This document shows, piece by piece, positions 53,011 to 63,550 of a stretch of 64,000 nt of DNA. The stretch lies in the NCBI GenBank assembly GCA_963765875.1, contig CAVXYK010000008.1, forward strand, positions 1 to 64,000. Direction: 5' to 3'. Made by a program: the position numbers and the translations under genes. Below the pieces are notes generated by a model. It was not told the DNA's origin, made no database searches, and saw only the letters and a program-made list of their open reading frames with translations. This stretch comes from JAWKOK01 sp963765875. Its GTDB lineage: Bacteria > Chloroflexota > Anaerolineae > Caldilineales > Caldilineaceae. How positions within the stretch are numbered: the stretch's first letter is position 1; the number at the start of each line of letters is the position of its first letter.

Positions 53011-56000
53011 TTATGTGGCAATGCGCTCAGCGATCTGGTCAGCTGCGGCCTGCAGTGCCATCCGCCGGCTGCCTGCCGATCTCTGCCGTGCCGCGTCCAA
53101 ATGGATGCCCGCCGCAGAAACATCCTCGTGTTCGAGGTAAAACTCGGCCAGCCATAGCTGAATCTGCGAACGTAGATAGAGCGCGCTGCCAGGCGCGATG
53201 TCGTTGAATGCCGCAGTCAGCAGTTGCTCGGCCTGTTCGTAGTCGCCCCGGGCCTGCGCAACTCTGCCCAGATTGGCACGAATGTTGATGGCGAAGGTCT
53301 CGTTGCCAAAGCTGCGTGCCTCGTCAAGTGCACGATTGAACCACGAGTCAGCGTCGGCCAGGTCGCCTTCCGCCAGGGCAACCTCGCCGCGCGTACTGTA
53401 GTGATACTGCCGCGGTCGCAGCAAGGCGTTGTCGTTGATGAAGTTTAGCCCCCTGTCGATGGTTGCGCGTGCAGCAGGCAGGTCGCCGGCCAGGAGCGTT
53501 GCATAGGCAAGATTGTTGTAACAGAGCGCTTCGAAATAGATGTTCCGGGTGGATCTTGCCAGATCCAGCGTGCGCTCGAACTTGGAAATGGCTGACTGGT
53601 AATCGCCGCACTGCACTGACAAATTCCCCCACCCAAACCAACTCTGCATTGCGATGCCTGAGTCCAATTGGTGCTCGGTGACAAGACGCGTAGCCTCACC
53701 ATAATGGCCGTCGGCTTCAGCTATGCCATTGGGCATGTTAAATTTTCCGGCCGCCATCAGGTATTCGATGGTGGCGCGTAGCTCGATGCTGTCGCTCCCA
53801 GCCGCCTCCTGAATCTCCTCGGACGCAGCCAGGATGCGATCAGCCCACAGGAGTACCTGCTCCCCTTCTTCGGTAGAGAGGTAGCTGAACGCCAAACGCA
53901 GACCCGCCTGCACAATGCCCTGCTGATCATGTTGCGATTCCGAGACGTCGAGCGCCTCCTGCATGGCCCGTCGCGCTTCGGTTACGCCGCCGGGCACATG
54001 CATCAACGCATAGCCCAGTTCCAATTGACGGCTGACTGTCGGCTCCAGCGCATACGCCTGCCGGTAGAAATTCACGGCCTCAGCCATCGCGCCCATTTGA
54101 GCAGCGCGTGAGGCCGCCATCTCTGCATAGCGAGCTGCTTCAATCTCTTCCCCTGCGCCGGCAAAATGGCGCGTCAACTGTCCAGCGATGGGTTCGATCT
54201 CGCCCTCGTGAGTCGCTGTCAACCGCTCCGCCACCCGATGATGGAGACGTTTGCGTCTCGGCGAGCTGAGTTCGTCGCGCACGATTCCCGCCAAGATGGG
54301 GTGAGCGAACGCATAGGTATCACCATGCTCGACCAATATGGCCGCTTCCAGTAGAACGTCGAGCGCATCCAATGTTTCATCTTCGCCCTGACGGCTGATC
54401 CACTGCAACATGCCAAACTCAATCGACGGCTCCAGAATCGCAGCGGCTTGCAGTAGACGCAACGCATTGTCCGGCAGACCATGCAGCCTCGCCTTGAGCA
54501 GATCCTTCAATGCTGCAGGCATGCCATCAGGGTGGACCCGACTGAGCTCGGTCAAGTAGTAGGGATTGCCGCCACTCTGGGCATGGAGAAAGTCGATCAT
54601 TGCGACGTTGCCGTCCAGTGCACTGATCAACTCTGTGGATTCGTCAACAGAGAGCGGCAAGAGCGACAGACTTTTCACCAGACCATCGCGCCGCCACCTG
54701 GCGAGACGGTGGTCCAGTGTATTCGAGGCTTCGTTGGACCGATAGGCGCAGACAAGGAGCACCGGATCTTCCCGCATACGATCGGACAGATAGACCAGCC
54801 AATCCAATGTTGCCTGGTCGGCCCAATGCAGGTCGTCGATGAAAAGAATCAGTGGCCTGGCCCTGAATGAATGCACGATCTGCGTCAAGGCTTCAAAGAG
54901 GCGACGACGCTCTTCCTCCGGTGGCACAGGAATCGCGGCGGGCAGATCAGAGCGGGCGTCGTGGATTTGGGGCAGAAGGCGCGTAAGTTCGGTCAGCCAT
55001 ACCGGCGAAATTCCTGCTTGTGGACCCGTTAGCCACTCCATGCAGATCTGCGTCCCAAAGAGACTGCTGATCGGCGCAAACGGCAAGGTCTGGGTCGAGC
55101 TGAGGCAACGGGCTTCCAGCACCATCGTTTCCCCGGTCTGATCGTGCGACCACTGCTGCCAGAGCGTCGACTTTCCGATCCCCAGGTCGCCGGTGATGAG
55201 TACAATCTGCAACCTGCCTCCGGCTGTCGACTCCTTTGCGTCATCCAGTGCTGCGCGCTCAAAACGCCGGCCGACAAACGGTCGTCTGAGTTGAGGATGC
55301 GCTCTGGGTCTGGGCGTCACTAGAGGAGACGGCTGTATATCAATCAACGGCGAGTCGGCAACGGAAAGTTCGCCGCTCAGGATCTGGGACTGCAAGGCCT
55401 GGGTCGCTGGAAGCGGTGCTGCGCCTAGCTCTTGCCTCAAGACCGTTCGCAACGTGTCGTACTGGCGCAGCGCGTCTCTGCGCTGCCCCAAACGGGCGTA
55501 GGCTTCCATCAAGACGGCAGCTATTGGCTCCTGAGCGAGGTCGAAGGCCAATGCTCGCTGGGCAACGGGGATGATCGCCCGCCAATCGGCTGCCTCGCGA
55601 TGCCGGGTGAGCAGACGATTGAGCCCGGCTAGATAGAGCTGGCCCAGTCGATTTCGCTGGGCCGTCAGCCAGAGCTCAAAGTCAGGCGCGTCCGACAACT
55701 TGAGTCCGTCCAGAAGCGGCCCGCGCCAGAGGTCCAGGGTCGATTCAAGCTGACTATCTTCAGGCCGAATACCCGGGTGATTGGCTATATTCAGCGCGTC
55801 ATGGATTTGGGATTCAAAGCGAGCGACGTCGGTCAAGACACCACTAGACAACAAGACCCAATCGTCTTCAGCAACCAATATGTCGTCGCCCAATTGCCGA
55901 CGCATACGCCAGAGAATGTTGCGCAGATTTTTGCGTGCCGCATCCGGGTGGCTCTCTGCCCAGAGCAGATCGAGCAGGTGCTCACGCGCCTGTGCTTCGC

Positions 56001-56115
56001 CCGTGACAGCCAGATAGGCAAGCAGGGCCTGCGCCTTGCCGATCTTCAGTTCGACATCCTGGCCGCCGCGAATAAAGCGCATCGGCCCCAGAAACGATAG
56101 TTGTGTAGTGGGCAT
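53011..56115 (-). CDS. SARP-type regulator with AAA ATPase and TPR domains (AfsR/BTAD family)
   Basis: A complete 1034-residue regulator. N-terminal OmpR-type DNA-binding domain (LSFLGPMRFIRGGQDVELKI, REHLLDLLWAESHPDAARKN, LRNILWRMRRQLGDDI), then a bacterial transcriptional activation domain (residues about 100-250, ALAFDLAQEPIAAVLMEAYA). The ATPase follows near residue 285 (FVGRRFERAALDDA; Walker A LITGDLGIGKSTLWQQW; Walker B LILFIDDLHWADQATLDWL). The C-terminal 400 residues are TPR-like helices (EAVNFYRQAYALEPTVSRQL, NIRANLGRVAQARGDYEQAE). Such proteins activate target promoters in response to ATP binding and a signal held by the TPRs. No secondary-metabolite cluster is adjacent, so the target is unknown. 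Confidence 0.93.
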   Translation of the reverse strand: MPTTQLSFLGPMRFIRGGQDVELKIGKAQALLAYLAVTGEAQAREHLLDLLWAESHPDAARKNLRNILWRMRRQLGDDILVAEDDWVLLSSGVLTDVARFESQIHDALNIANHPGIRPEDSQLESTLDLWRGPLLDGLKLSDAPDFELWLTAQRNRLGQLYLAGLNRLLTRHREAADWRAIIPVAQRALAFDLAQEPIAAVLMEAYARLGQRRDALRQYDTLRTVLRQELGAAPLPATQALQSQILSGELSVADSPLIDIQPSPLVTPRPRAHPQLRRPFVGRRFERAALDDAKESTAGGRLQIVLITGDLGIGKSTLWQQWSHDQTGETMVLEARCLSSTQTLPFAPISSLFGTQICMEWLTGPQAGISPVWLTELTRLLPQIHDARSDLPAAIPVPPEEERRRLFEALTQIVHSFRARPLILFIDDLHWADQATLDWLVYLSDRMREDPVLLVCAYRSNEASNTLDHRLARWRRDGLVKSLSLLPLSVDESTELISALDGNVAMIDFLHAQSGGNPYYLTELSRVHPDGMPAALKDLLKARLHGLPDNALRLLQAAAILEPSIEFGMLQWISRQGEDETLDALDVLLEAAILVEHGDTYAFAHPILAGIVRDELSSPRRKRLHHRVAERLTATHEGEIEPIAGQLTRHFAGAGEEIEAARYAEMAASRAAQMGAMAEAVNFYRQAYALEPTVSRQLELGYALMHVPGGVTEARRAMQEALDVSESQHDQQGIVQAGLRLAFSYLSTEEGEQVLLWADRILAASEEIQEAAGSDSIELRATIEYLMAAGKFNMPNGIAEADGHYGEATRLVTEHQLDSGIAMQSWFGWGNLSVQCGDYQSAISKFERTLDLARSTRNIYFEALCYNNLAYATLLAGDLPAARATIDRGLNFINDNALLRPRQYHYSTRGEVALAEGDLADADSWFNRALDEARSFGNETFAINIRANLGRVAQARGDYEQAEQLLTAAFNDIAPGSALYLRSQIQLWLAEFYLEHEDVSAAGIHLDAARQRSAGSRRMALQAAADQIAERIAT

Positions 56116-56282
56116 AGCGTCATTATAGGCCTGGAGTTCACCGCATCAAAGTGAAGTGGAACCCAATTGAGGACGGCTTATCGAAAATGTGAGACGTCTT
56201 TGGCGTCGAGGATGGGACACTGCAAGTGACGGCTGCCCGATATCATCATACAAAAGTGATTCCACTGCAAAAACGAAAATTT

Positions 56283-56398
56283 GTCACGGATAGCCACAGA
56301 TAAGAAGCTGATTTTCACAGAGGTTTACCAGGTGTCCAGAGCAATCCCGGCATCATCTGTATTCTATCCTTTTTCTATCCGTGCAAATCTGTGGCGAA
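56283..56398. repeat. palindromic repeat with CACGGATAGCCACAGAT arms
   Basis: TCACGGATAGCCACAGAT pairs with ATCCGTGCAAATCTGTGGCGA across an 80-base middle that has TCCAGAGCAATCC and CTATCC repeats. It fills most of the 355-base spacer between the SARP and dioxygenase-like genes, and its ends match those of the 46868 repeat (TCTGTGG). Pairing is partial. Confidence 0.6.
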
Positions 56399-56470
56399 AA
56401 AGGCTTTTTGCAGTCGATTTAACAGTAGTCAACGAAATTGTCTGAATTAGGTTGGAGCAGGCCCGGCGCC

Positions 56471-57337
56471 ATGAAATCATTCTCAATAGACCCCGATACC
56501 AACATGGGTCCTGTCCATTTGACGATTTCCGACCTGTCGTGTGCAGTCAAATTCTATCAAGATGTGATCGGCCTGCAACCAATTCAGCGGTCAGACAATC
56601 GAGCGTGGATGGGCACGCAGGTCAATTCGCCACTGGTCGTTCTGACGGAAGAGCCGGATGCACGGCCGAAACCTGCACGAACCACCGGCCTTTACCATTT
56701 CGCCATTCTAGTGCCAAGTCGTTTGGATCTGGCCCGCTCATTGCAGCATCTGATCGAACGAGACTACCCACTCCAAGGCATGTCGGATCACCTGGTCAGT
56801 GAGGCACTCTATCTCTCGGATCCGGACGGCAACGGCATTGAGATCTATGCCGATCGTCCTCGTGACCAGTGGCGCAGCCGCAATGGCCAATTGGAATTGG
56901 CAACGGTCCCTCTGAATGTCAGTGAGCTGATGAAGGAATTGGAGCAAGACGTTCACCCATGGAACGGCTTACCCGTCGATACTCGCGTCGGCCATGTTCA
57001 CTTGCATGTTTCTGATCTCGATCAGGCTGAAACGTTCTATTGCAACCTGCTGGGTTTCGATCTGATCTCGCGTTACGGCCCCAGTGCATCGTTCGTCTCT
57101 GCCGGTGGTTATCACCATCATATCGGCATGAACACATGGGCCGGCACAGGTATACCATCGCCGGCGGCTAACGACATCGGCCTACGTCATTTCACGATTC
57201 AGTTTTCGGACGAGGAGGCGCTTCGGGACGTCCGGAAGAATCTCGATGTCGGTGAAATGCCGGTGGTGGAACGCAATGAGGGCCTTTCAATACGAGATCC
57301 ATCAGACAATGAGCTTCTGCTGACCATCGCCCCTTAA
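56471..57337 (+). CDS. two-domain VOC / extradiol dioxygenase-like protein (CatE type)
   Basis: A 288-residue protein with two VOC modules. First: MGPVHLTISDLSCAVKFYQD, VIGLQPIQRS, TTGLYHFAILVPSRLDLARS, LSDPDGNGIEIYADRP. Second: TRVGHVHLHVSDLDQAETFY, CNLLGFDLISRYGPSASFVS, GYHHHIGMNTWAGTG, RHFTIQFSDEE. The His in VGHVHL, His in YHHHIG and Glu near the end (SDNELLL) fit the metal site of a catechol 2,3-dioxygenase-like enzyme. It resembles YwbC/CatE. ATG 56471 is chosen because GGAG lies upstream; an in-frame TTG at 56438 is also possible. Confidence 0.9.
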   Translation: MKSFSIDPDTNMGPVHLTISDLSCAVKFYQDVIGLQPIQRSDNRAWMGTQVNSPLVVLTEEPDARPKPARTTGLYHFAILVPSRLDLARSLQHLIERDYPLQGMSDHLVSEALYLSDPDGNGIEIYADRPRDQWRSRNGQLELATVPLNVSELMKELEQDVHPWNGLPVDTRVGHVHLHVSDLDQAETFYCNLLGFDLISRYGPSASFVSAGGYHHHIGMNTWAGTGIPSPAANDIGLRHFTIQFSDEEALRDVRKNLDVGEMPVVERNEGLSIRDPSDNELLLTIAP

Positions 57338-57418
57338 TACGAGTACCGTTTCAAGATCAAGCTTCGAACATTGAGCAAGACAATTCGAGTCAAAACATCA
57401 GAGTCACAAGGAGACACC

Positions 57419-58153
57419 ATGTTTCGCAAATCAATCCTGATCATCTCAGCCCTATTCACCCTAATGATCTTCGCGGCCTGCACCGCTGCGGCGCCCCAGG
57501 CCGCGCCGGAGGCGGAAGCGTCCCCCACCGAAGCTCCGGCTGAAGAAGCCGCTCCCACCGATGAGCCTGCCGAAGAGAGTAGTGAGGAATCGACTGAAGA
57601 GACATCAGCAGAAGGTGGCGATGCCGTCACCTATGCCGTCGATACTGAAGCCAGCACCATCGAATGGTACGGTGAACGGCCGGCCGGCGGTTCCGAGAGC
57701 GGCGTCGTCCAGATTGCCGACGGTCAACTGACCTTTGACGGCAGCGAATTGGTCGACGGTTCGATGGTCATCGACATGACCTCCATTGAACCGACCAGCA
57801 AGACAGGTGAGATGCTGAATAAGCTCACGGGTCATCTCATGTCTGACGACTTCTTCGGCGTCGAGACCTATCCCACGGCAAACCTGGTCATCAAGTCAGC
57901 CACACCGACCGACGTCGAGAATCGGTACACAGTCGTTGCCGATCTGACCATCAAAGAGACGACCGACGAGATTGAGTTCGTAACCGATGTGGCGGTCGGC
58001 GACGGTACACTCTCCGCAACCGCCGACATCGTCGTAGACCGCTCGATCTACGACGTCCAGTATGGATCCGGTTCCTTCTTCGACAACTTGGGCGATGACC
58101 TCATCAGCGACGAGATGCAGATGACGGTTTCTCTGGTGGCAGACAACAGCTAA
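57419..58153 (+). CDS. YceI-domain lipoprotein
   Basis: A complete 244-residue protein with ATG 57419 behind AAGGAGACACC. Signal peptide MFRKSILIISALFTLMIFAA, lipobox FAAC, then an acidic Ala/Glu/Pro linker to residue 70. The YceI domain follows: TYAVDTEASTIEWYGERPAG, a strand set with GQLTFDGSELVDGSMVIDMT, LTGHLMSDDFFGVETYPTAN, and a C-terminal strand SDEMQMTVSLVADNS. YceI proteins are lipid-binding beta-barrels; here it is likely exposed outside the membrane. It is followed by a strong bidirectional terminator. Confidence 0.93.
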   Translation: MFRKSILIISALFTLMIFAACTAAAPQAAPEAEASPTEAPAEEAAPTDEPAEESSEESTEETSAEGGDAVTYAVDTEASTIEWYGERPAGGSESGVVQIADGQLTFDGSELVDGSMVIDMTSIEPTSKTGEMLNKLTGHLMSDDFFGVETYPTANLVIKSATPTDVENRYTVVADLTIKETTDEIEFVTDVAVGDGTLSATADIVVDRSIYDVQYGSGSFFDNLGDDLISDEMQMTVSLVADNS

Positions 58154-58175
58154 GCATTAGGCTGTGGCGGTAAGC

Positions 58176-58229
58176 AAAGAAAAAGGCCAGGGCAGAGCGG
58201 TTTTCCGCTCTGTCCTGGCCTTTTTCTTT
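58176..58229. terminator. strong bidirectional terminator after the YceI gene
   Basis: A 25-base inverted repeat with one mismatch (AAAGAAAAAGGCCAGGGCAG... at 58176-58200; complement at 58205-58229) with a 4-base loop. A-rich and T-rich ends let it act both ways. It starts 23 bases after the YceI stop. Confidence 0.92.
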
Positions 58230-58236
58230 TGGGTGA

Positions 58237-58566
58237 GTTGGCGAAAAGCGCCTGCTGCGCAAACAAAACGGGGTGATGGCGTACTTCTATGTAGGGACAT
58301 GGCATTCCGCACAGACCCGTTGTTGACGGAGACCGTTTCGACCTTCAAGACCACAGCCACCAACATCACGGTGGCTAGGAATGCCTTGTCCGTGCCTGAC
58401 ATTGCAGTCTGTCTAAAACGGACAAGGCATCCCTAGAATCATTTTCAGAATGCGGATGATGCTTCTCGATTTGGAATCGCCCAATCAGAGTTCGACCTGG
58501 CGGGGAATGCCATGTCCCTACGGGTCTCAACTGGTTTTGTTTTCAAAGCAAGCGCAAAGCGCCAAC
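58237..58566. mobile_element. 330-bp palindromic element, copy 2 (complete)
   Basis: It begins GTTGGCG and ends CGCCAAC; the outer arms (GTTGGCGAAAAGCGCCTGCT and further GCGCAAACAAAAC) pair with the right end with some mismatches. The inner 231-bp core (58291-58521) has perfect 18-base ends GTAGGGACATGGCATTCC / GGAATGCCATGTCCCTAC, and inside it lies a third hairpin (CTAGGAATGCCTTGTCCGT). So three nested palindromes are present. No reading frame for a transposase. It lies in the 474-base spacer before the secreted-protein gene. Confidence 0.85.
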
Positions 58567-58627
58567 ACACCTTTTTCCTTTGCTGCTGACATTCGTTCCG
58601 GCATGTCGGCAGTAGGTGGAAAGTACC

Positions 58628-61600
58628 CTACCTCATGACTGCCGGCAGATAGATGTTCTCGCCCGACGACGGTGATGACGGCCCCGGATCGCCGACGACG
58701 AAGGCTACGGTATTGGACGCTGCCTGACGTGGCTCCGGCGCAAGCACAGTGATTCCCCACGCCTGTTCGATGCCGAGATCAGCTGGGGTCAAGTCTATCT
58801 CCAGCTTGGCCGAGCTGACGAAGCGCGTTGTCCTCGGTTGGCCATCCCAGACTGCCACTGAGCCATCGACGAAATCCTGGCCGCTGATGGTCACCGTGGC
58901 CGCAGGCGCGCCCAGTTCAGCGCTTGCAGGAGAGAGGCCCGAGATCGACGGCGTCCTGTTGTGAATGACAAGCTTGACCGGATTCGAGGCATTGGTCGAT
59001 GTGGCTGTATTGACGACGGTCAATTCAATAATGCCGGCGCTTTGCAGCAGGGCATTGTCAAGCGCCACAGACAGGCGTGTCGAATCCGATATCACCGTCG
59101 TCTGGGCAAGACCATTCCAGCGCAAGGCCGCCTGGTCACCAAATCGCACACCTTCGATTGCCAGCACCACGTCTTGATCCCCGACGGTCACGCTGCCGGG
59201 CTCGATTGCGTCGATATAGGGCACCGTGTCAGGGGACACCGTTGCCCAACTCCTCGGCGACGCATCCTCAGCCGCATACGGCCAGTGCCGAGTGTCGGCG
59301 CCTGCTCTATAGCTCACGGCGACAGCAAAGGGACCACCCCACAGCATGAGCGAAGACGCCGGAATGCGGAACTCGGCACTCCAGACGGTGGGTGTTGCAG
59401 CGACCTGTCCACTGAATTCAATGGCCGCAGGCGAGTTGATCTCTCCCGTCCCATCGCCGACGAAGACCTGTGGCGTTCCGTCTTCGCCGACGCGGAAGAT
59501 GTAGTCATCCGTCTGAGCTACGGCATCGCGGCTACCGTCTACATCGATGTGCAGCCCAGCTTCTGAAATGACGCCATCTTCTCGAGCGAGTCCTGAGAGA
59601 CAGACCCATAGATCATCGCCAAGGCGAACGAAGTAGGTTGATGCGTTGCCACCAGACTCGTAAGGGGCCACCGGCAACGCAACTGTGCCAACATAAGCAC
59701 TATCGTTGCATCGCCCGTCCAGGCGCAAGGATGATGCCGTGTCGACGGAAAGGGGCAGAACGTTGATCAGACCAGCCTTTGTAGCCGTCTGATTGGCGCT
59801 GTCTGTCACCTCAAGTTTCACAGCATGCACGCCGGGCGCGAGGCCAAGTATGTTTCGCTGGCGTCCGCTGCCGAGGACTTGGCCGTCAACGGACCACTCG
59901 ATGCCCTCGTCGCCCATCAGGCCGCCTTCAGCGTCATAGCCCAGGCCACGCAATTGTATCGGCTGGGTTGGTTCGAACCATTCGTCTACGCCGGGCGCCT
60001 GAATCATCGCGCTCGGGGACACGATCCTCGACCGTGAAAGGACCGGCTTCGGCCACGGTGGTGTTGAAGCCGTCGCTGGCGATCACCCGCAGGAGCGCTA
60101 CGTTGCCGTCACTGCCCGGTAGTGTCTCCGGGCTTTCCAGCGTCAGCGAGGTGACTGCCTGCTCAACGCCATCCACGACGTCGCCTGGATATTCGGTGAC
60201 CAACGGCAGCCAGCTCGTGCCGCCATCGCGACTGTAGTTGACGGAGAAGAGCATCACGTCCTTGTCAGTATCCGTCGCCCGCCAGCGAATGGTAATCTCC
60301 TCGCCCAGCGAATCATTCACTGTCGGGCTGAGAATATCAACGACCGGCGCATTGTTGCTGGGTGTGACCGAGTGGATCAGCTTGCCGTCCACAAGCAGTT
60401 GGACCTCGCCGATCGCCTCATCTGGCTTGGAAACCTGATTTAGGAAATAATAGACGGCGTAGTCGGCATCGTGGTTGTCCGGTGCGATCAGGTCAAGTTG
60501 GTGCTCGACCAGCAGTTCGCCGGCACGCCCCAAGATGCGGACATGGGCGTCCGGCGTCTCCAGCGGGCCGTGGTGGACGTGGGCGGCATCGATCTCTGCC
60601 GGCGGCCCGCCGGTGGCGACATCGGTGATCATCTCGTCGGGCAGCACATAGCTGTAAAAGAAGCGCCCCAGTTTGGAGTCAGATTCATAGACGCCACTCA
60701 GCAAGAGTGAGTCACCCGCCAGCGGGGTCGATTGCTCGGCCGCCACGACACCAGCGGTCAAGCGGGCGCCTTGGAGCCCCCTCAAGATCAACTTGACATC
60801 CTTCAATGTGAAGTCGCTGACCCAGCGCCTGCTGCGATAGGTCATGAAGTCGCCCGCCTGATCGGGTCGGACGATCTGAAGCGATATTGGATCAAACCCG
60901 TAGTGAGTAGTGGCTGCGGTGAGGGGCCGATCGTCGATCTTGCAACGATCCTCATACGGCCAGTCACCCAGGCCGAAGATCGAGTCTTCGCCTTCTTCGC
61001 AGCCGATATGATAGCGCCAGAAGTTGTGGGTCAACTCTTGAGCCAGTGTCATGCCTGCCGTTGGCTGGTTCCATTTTCGATTGTTGTTGGATTCGGTGTT
61101 GGCGAACTTCACCCAGGAAGCGTTGATCAGGAAATTGGCATAGCCGCCGGTGCCGCCTGTATCGCTGTCCTCATGAACCATGCCAACTGTGTGAACGGTA
61201 CTAGATTCATCGCAATATATGATGGACTGAATCTGAGAGATGGCCTGACGCAACATCAGCTTGGCAATCACCCGGTCTGAGTCGGGCGGGAAATTGGTGA
61301 CTTCCCAGCCCTGGTCCAGTTCATAAGGCCCCCAGCAATGCCCATCCCAGTCCCAACACAGCTCAAGCTCGCGAATGGGGTCGCCCATCCACAGCACAGT
61401 CGCTCCGTTGACCGGCCAGAGCGAGACAAGCCGGTCTATAGTGTCCCAGAGGATCGGATCAGTGTGTTGCGGCAGTGGCGCATGCGTCTCTATGGGGTAG
61501 ACGACAAGACAGGGATCCGGTTCTGCGGTGAAGGGGATTGTCGTCGTCTTCGTGTTGTTGGACGCATCAGTATCTTCATAGGTACCGCGTGGATCAACAA

Positions 61601-62999
61601 TGGCACGCAGTTCCAGCAGACCCTCGTTGTCCCACGAGTCGGGGATGCGGAAGAGCCAGTCGCCCGTTGCATCACGGCCAGGGCCTCGATCGATCGGTTC
61701 ACCCGTGGTCAATGGCTGGACGCCGTTGATGGTGTGAAGCGGTGAACCGGGCAGCGGCTGGCCGTCGCGATATCCCTCGAGCCAGGCCTCGGCTGCGCCG
61801 CTCAGGTCGCCACTGAGCTGGCGGCCATAGACACGGACATACGTATCCTTATCAGCGATCAGCGGCACGCCATTTTCCAGATTCTGAACCGCCTGCGTCA
61901 CCTCAATCGCATCGATCATCATGTCCCGTTTGAGAGCCTCAGCATCGCTGGGAATGCGCAGAATCGACTGATTGCCCTCATCGATTCGGGCAAAGTAGAC
62001 ATTGCTGTTGACCACATGGGTGCGATGGTTCAGCCGACCGCCAACGGTGCCGATGATATCTCCGTCCCGGCGCACGGCGTCGTCTCCCGACGCGCTGGTT
62101 TCGGTCCAGTACATTCTCGTCTGGCCCGGCAGGAAACCGGCCCTGACTGAAATCGGGTCCCCCATGCCATAGCCAAGCGGGGCGGGATGCACGAGTTCAT
62201 CGGCCACGCCATTGATCACGGGCACCTGTCTGTAGATTCCTTCACCTGGAACCACCCAATAGACATTGCTGCCGGCTGCAACGTTTCCTGACAGAGTCAA
62301 CAGGTAAGTGCCGCCCTTCTCTGAGTACTGTGTACGCGTACAGCCGTTGCACGGCAACACAACACTCCAAACGCCGACGTTGTCGACCCAGTACATTCGG
62401 CTACCCAGAAACTCAATATCGTTGGGAATGTGCGAAGTCATGACCACTAACTGAGGGGCGCCGCCGTCTGTGGACAGGCGCATGATCTCGCGAAAACTGG
62501 TCCCGTAGTAGAGATCGCCGTCTCTGATCATCAGATCCGTGGAGGGGCCGTGGCTTCCGACAGACGCTAAGATCACCGGGCCTGACGCAGGGTCGGCGAC
62601 AGAGATTTTTTCAATTCGTTCGTCGTCTGCATTGTAGTAATAGATGGCCGTATCGTCGGCCGCCATATATTTGTAGTCGCTGCAACCCGGATCCGTGGTC
62701 GTGTCCAGTGTGCGCGTTGCGCCGCCGTTCAACGGTTTCCGGCGCAACAAATAGGTCGCGTCGGCTGCCTGGGCGTTGGCCGCAATGATATCCGGTCCGG
62801 GAGGGCAATAGTCGCCCCAATAGAGCATCGAACCACCGATCGTCCAGTCCATGAGTGACTCATCGATCACGATATCAGGTGTCGCCGACGGAGCTTGAGG
62901 CTCCGAGAAGTGAGCGGATGCCCGCTCAAGTGGGGTCAGAGATAGTGCAATCAGTGCAAGTATAATCCATATACCCATCCGCGCAGGTCGCTTTGCCAT
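58628..62999 (-). CDS. very large secreted multidomain protein with degenerate zincin-like motif (one frameshift)
   Basis: About 1456 residues. ATG 62999 begins a signal peptide (MAKRPARMGIWIILALIALS ... RASAHF). The first 330 residues look like a beta-propeller (repeats with MYWVDNVGVWSVV, NVYWVVPGEGIYRQ, MYWTETSASGDD). A middle domain (IDAIEVTQAVQNLENGVPLI, DKDTYVRVYGRQLSGDL) leads to MTLAQELTHNFWRYHIGCEE, like a metalloprotease helix whose first His is Gln. Then come Ig-like domains (NNAPVVDILSPTVND, IRWRATDTDKDVMLFSVNYS), and, across a shift at a CCCC run near 60017, a further 460 residues with IPT/TIG-type repeats (SGLSPASAELGAPAATVTIS). The protein ends ENIYLPAVMR. Function unknown; a surface or extracellular role is likely. 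Confidence 0.85.
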
Positions 63000-63000
63000 A

Positions 63001-63550
63001 TGCCATTTTCCTTGTCTCGATGGTGTAACGGTGCAAGATATCAGATATGGGGATCATGCGATACATCCGTGATGTCCCATCATAGGACAGAGTCACAGAT
63101 GCCGTAAGTGGATATCTCCCTTTGGTTTTCGGGTGGCCACAGCGTTGAGCTGAAATCTGATAGGTATCAGCCAAAAGTACCGGAAGGGGTTAGGCATCAG
63201 AGCCGGTGAACCGACCATGGACGAAGTGCACGATAGCGTCCACGATGAACTGTGCCTACCTGAGGGGTGGTCATTTTTTGGTTATCAGGATTCCAGGAGG
63301 TTGATAGGAAACGTAGAGCGGGTATTTTACCCGCCGGAGAAAGGCAGGTAGCGACGGGACTTTTCCCTGCCGACACCTGCGGCGACGCCTGACAGTACCG
63401 TCGAAAGAGGGAGCCTCTTCGACAAGACCCGAATTTCTTCCCACCGGTCATCGGAATGACAATCCGTGAACTTTTGGATTTCGACGCGAACGCCCGGTCG
63501 GTCAATCCCCTGCGCGAAGATAGATTCCTGGCTTCGCGCTCGCTTCGCAC
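63001..63550. other. 550-base intergenic region with hairpins
   Basis: No supportable gene. It holds two clear hairpins: GCGGGT-ACCCGC at 63318-63334 and GTCGAAAGAGG / CCTCTTCGAC at 63400-63423 with a 3-base loop. It must contain the promoter of the secreted-protein gene (minus strand) and the terminator of the incoming GT2-like gene. Confidence 0.5.

Noticed and set aside
53011..56115. Secondary-metabolite cluster around the SARP regulator
   Set aside because: No polyketide, peptide synthetase or tailoring genes are near; SARP-AAA proteins are common general regulators in Chloroflexota.
63196..63550. 117-residue minus-strand frame (MRSEREARNLSSRRGLT)
   Set aside because: It overlaps the hairpins, is rich in Arg/Ser, has no ribosome site and no recognisable family.
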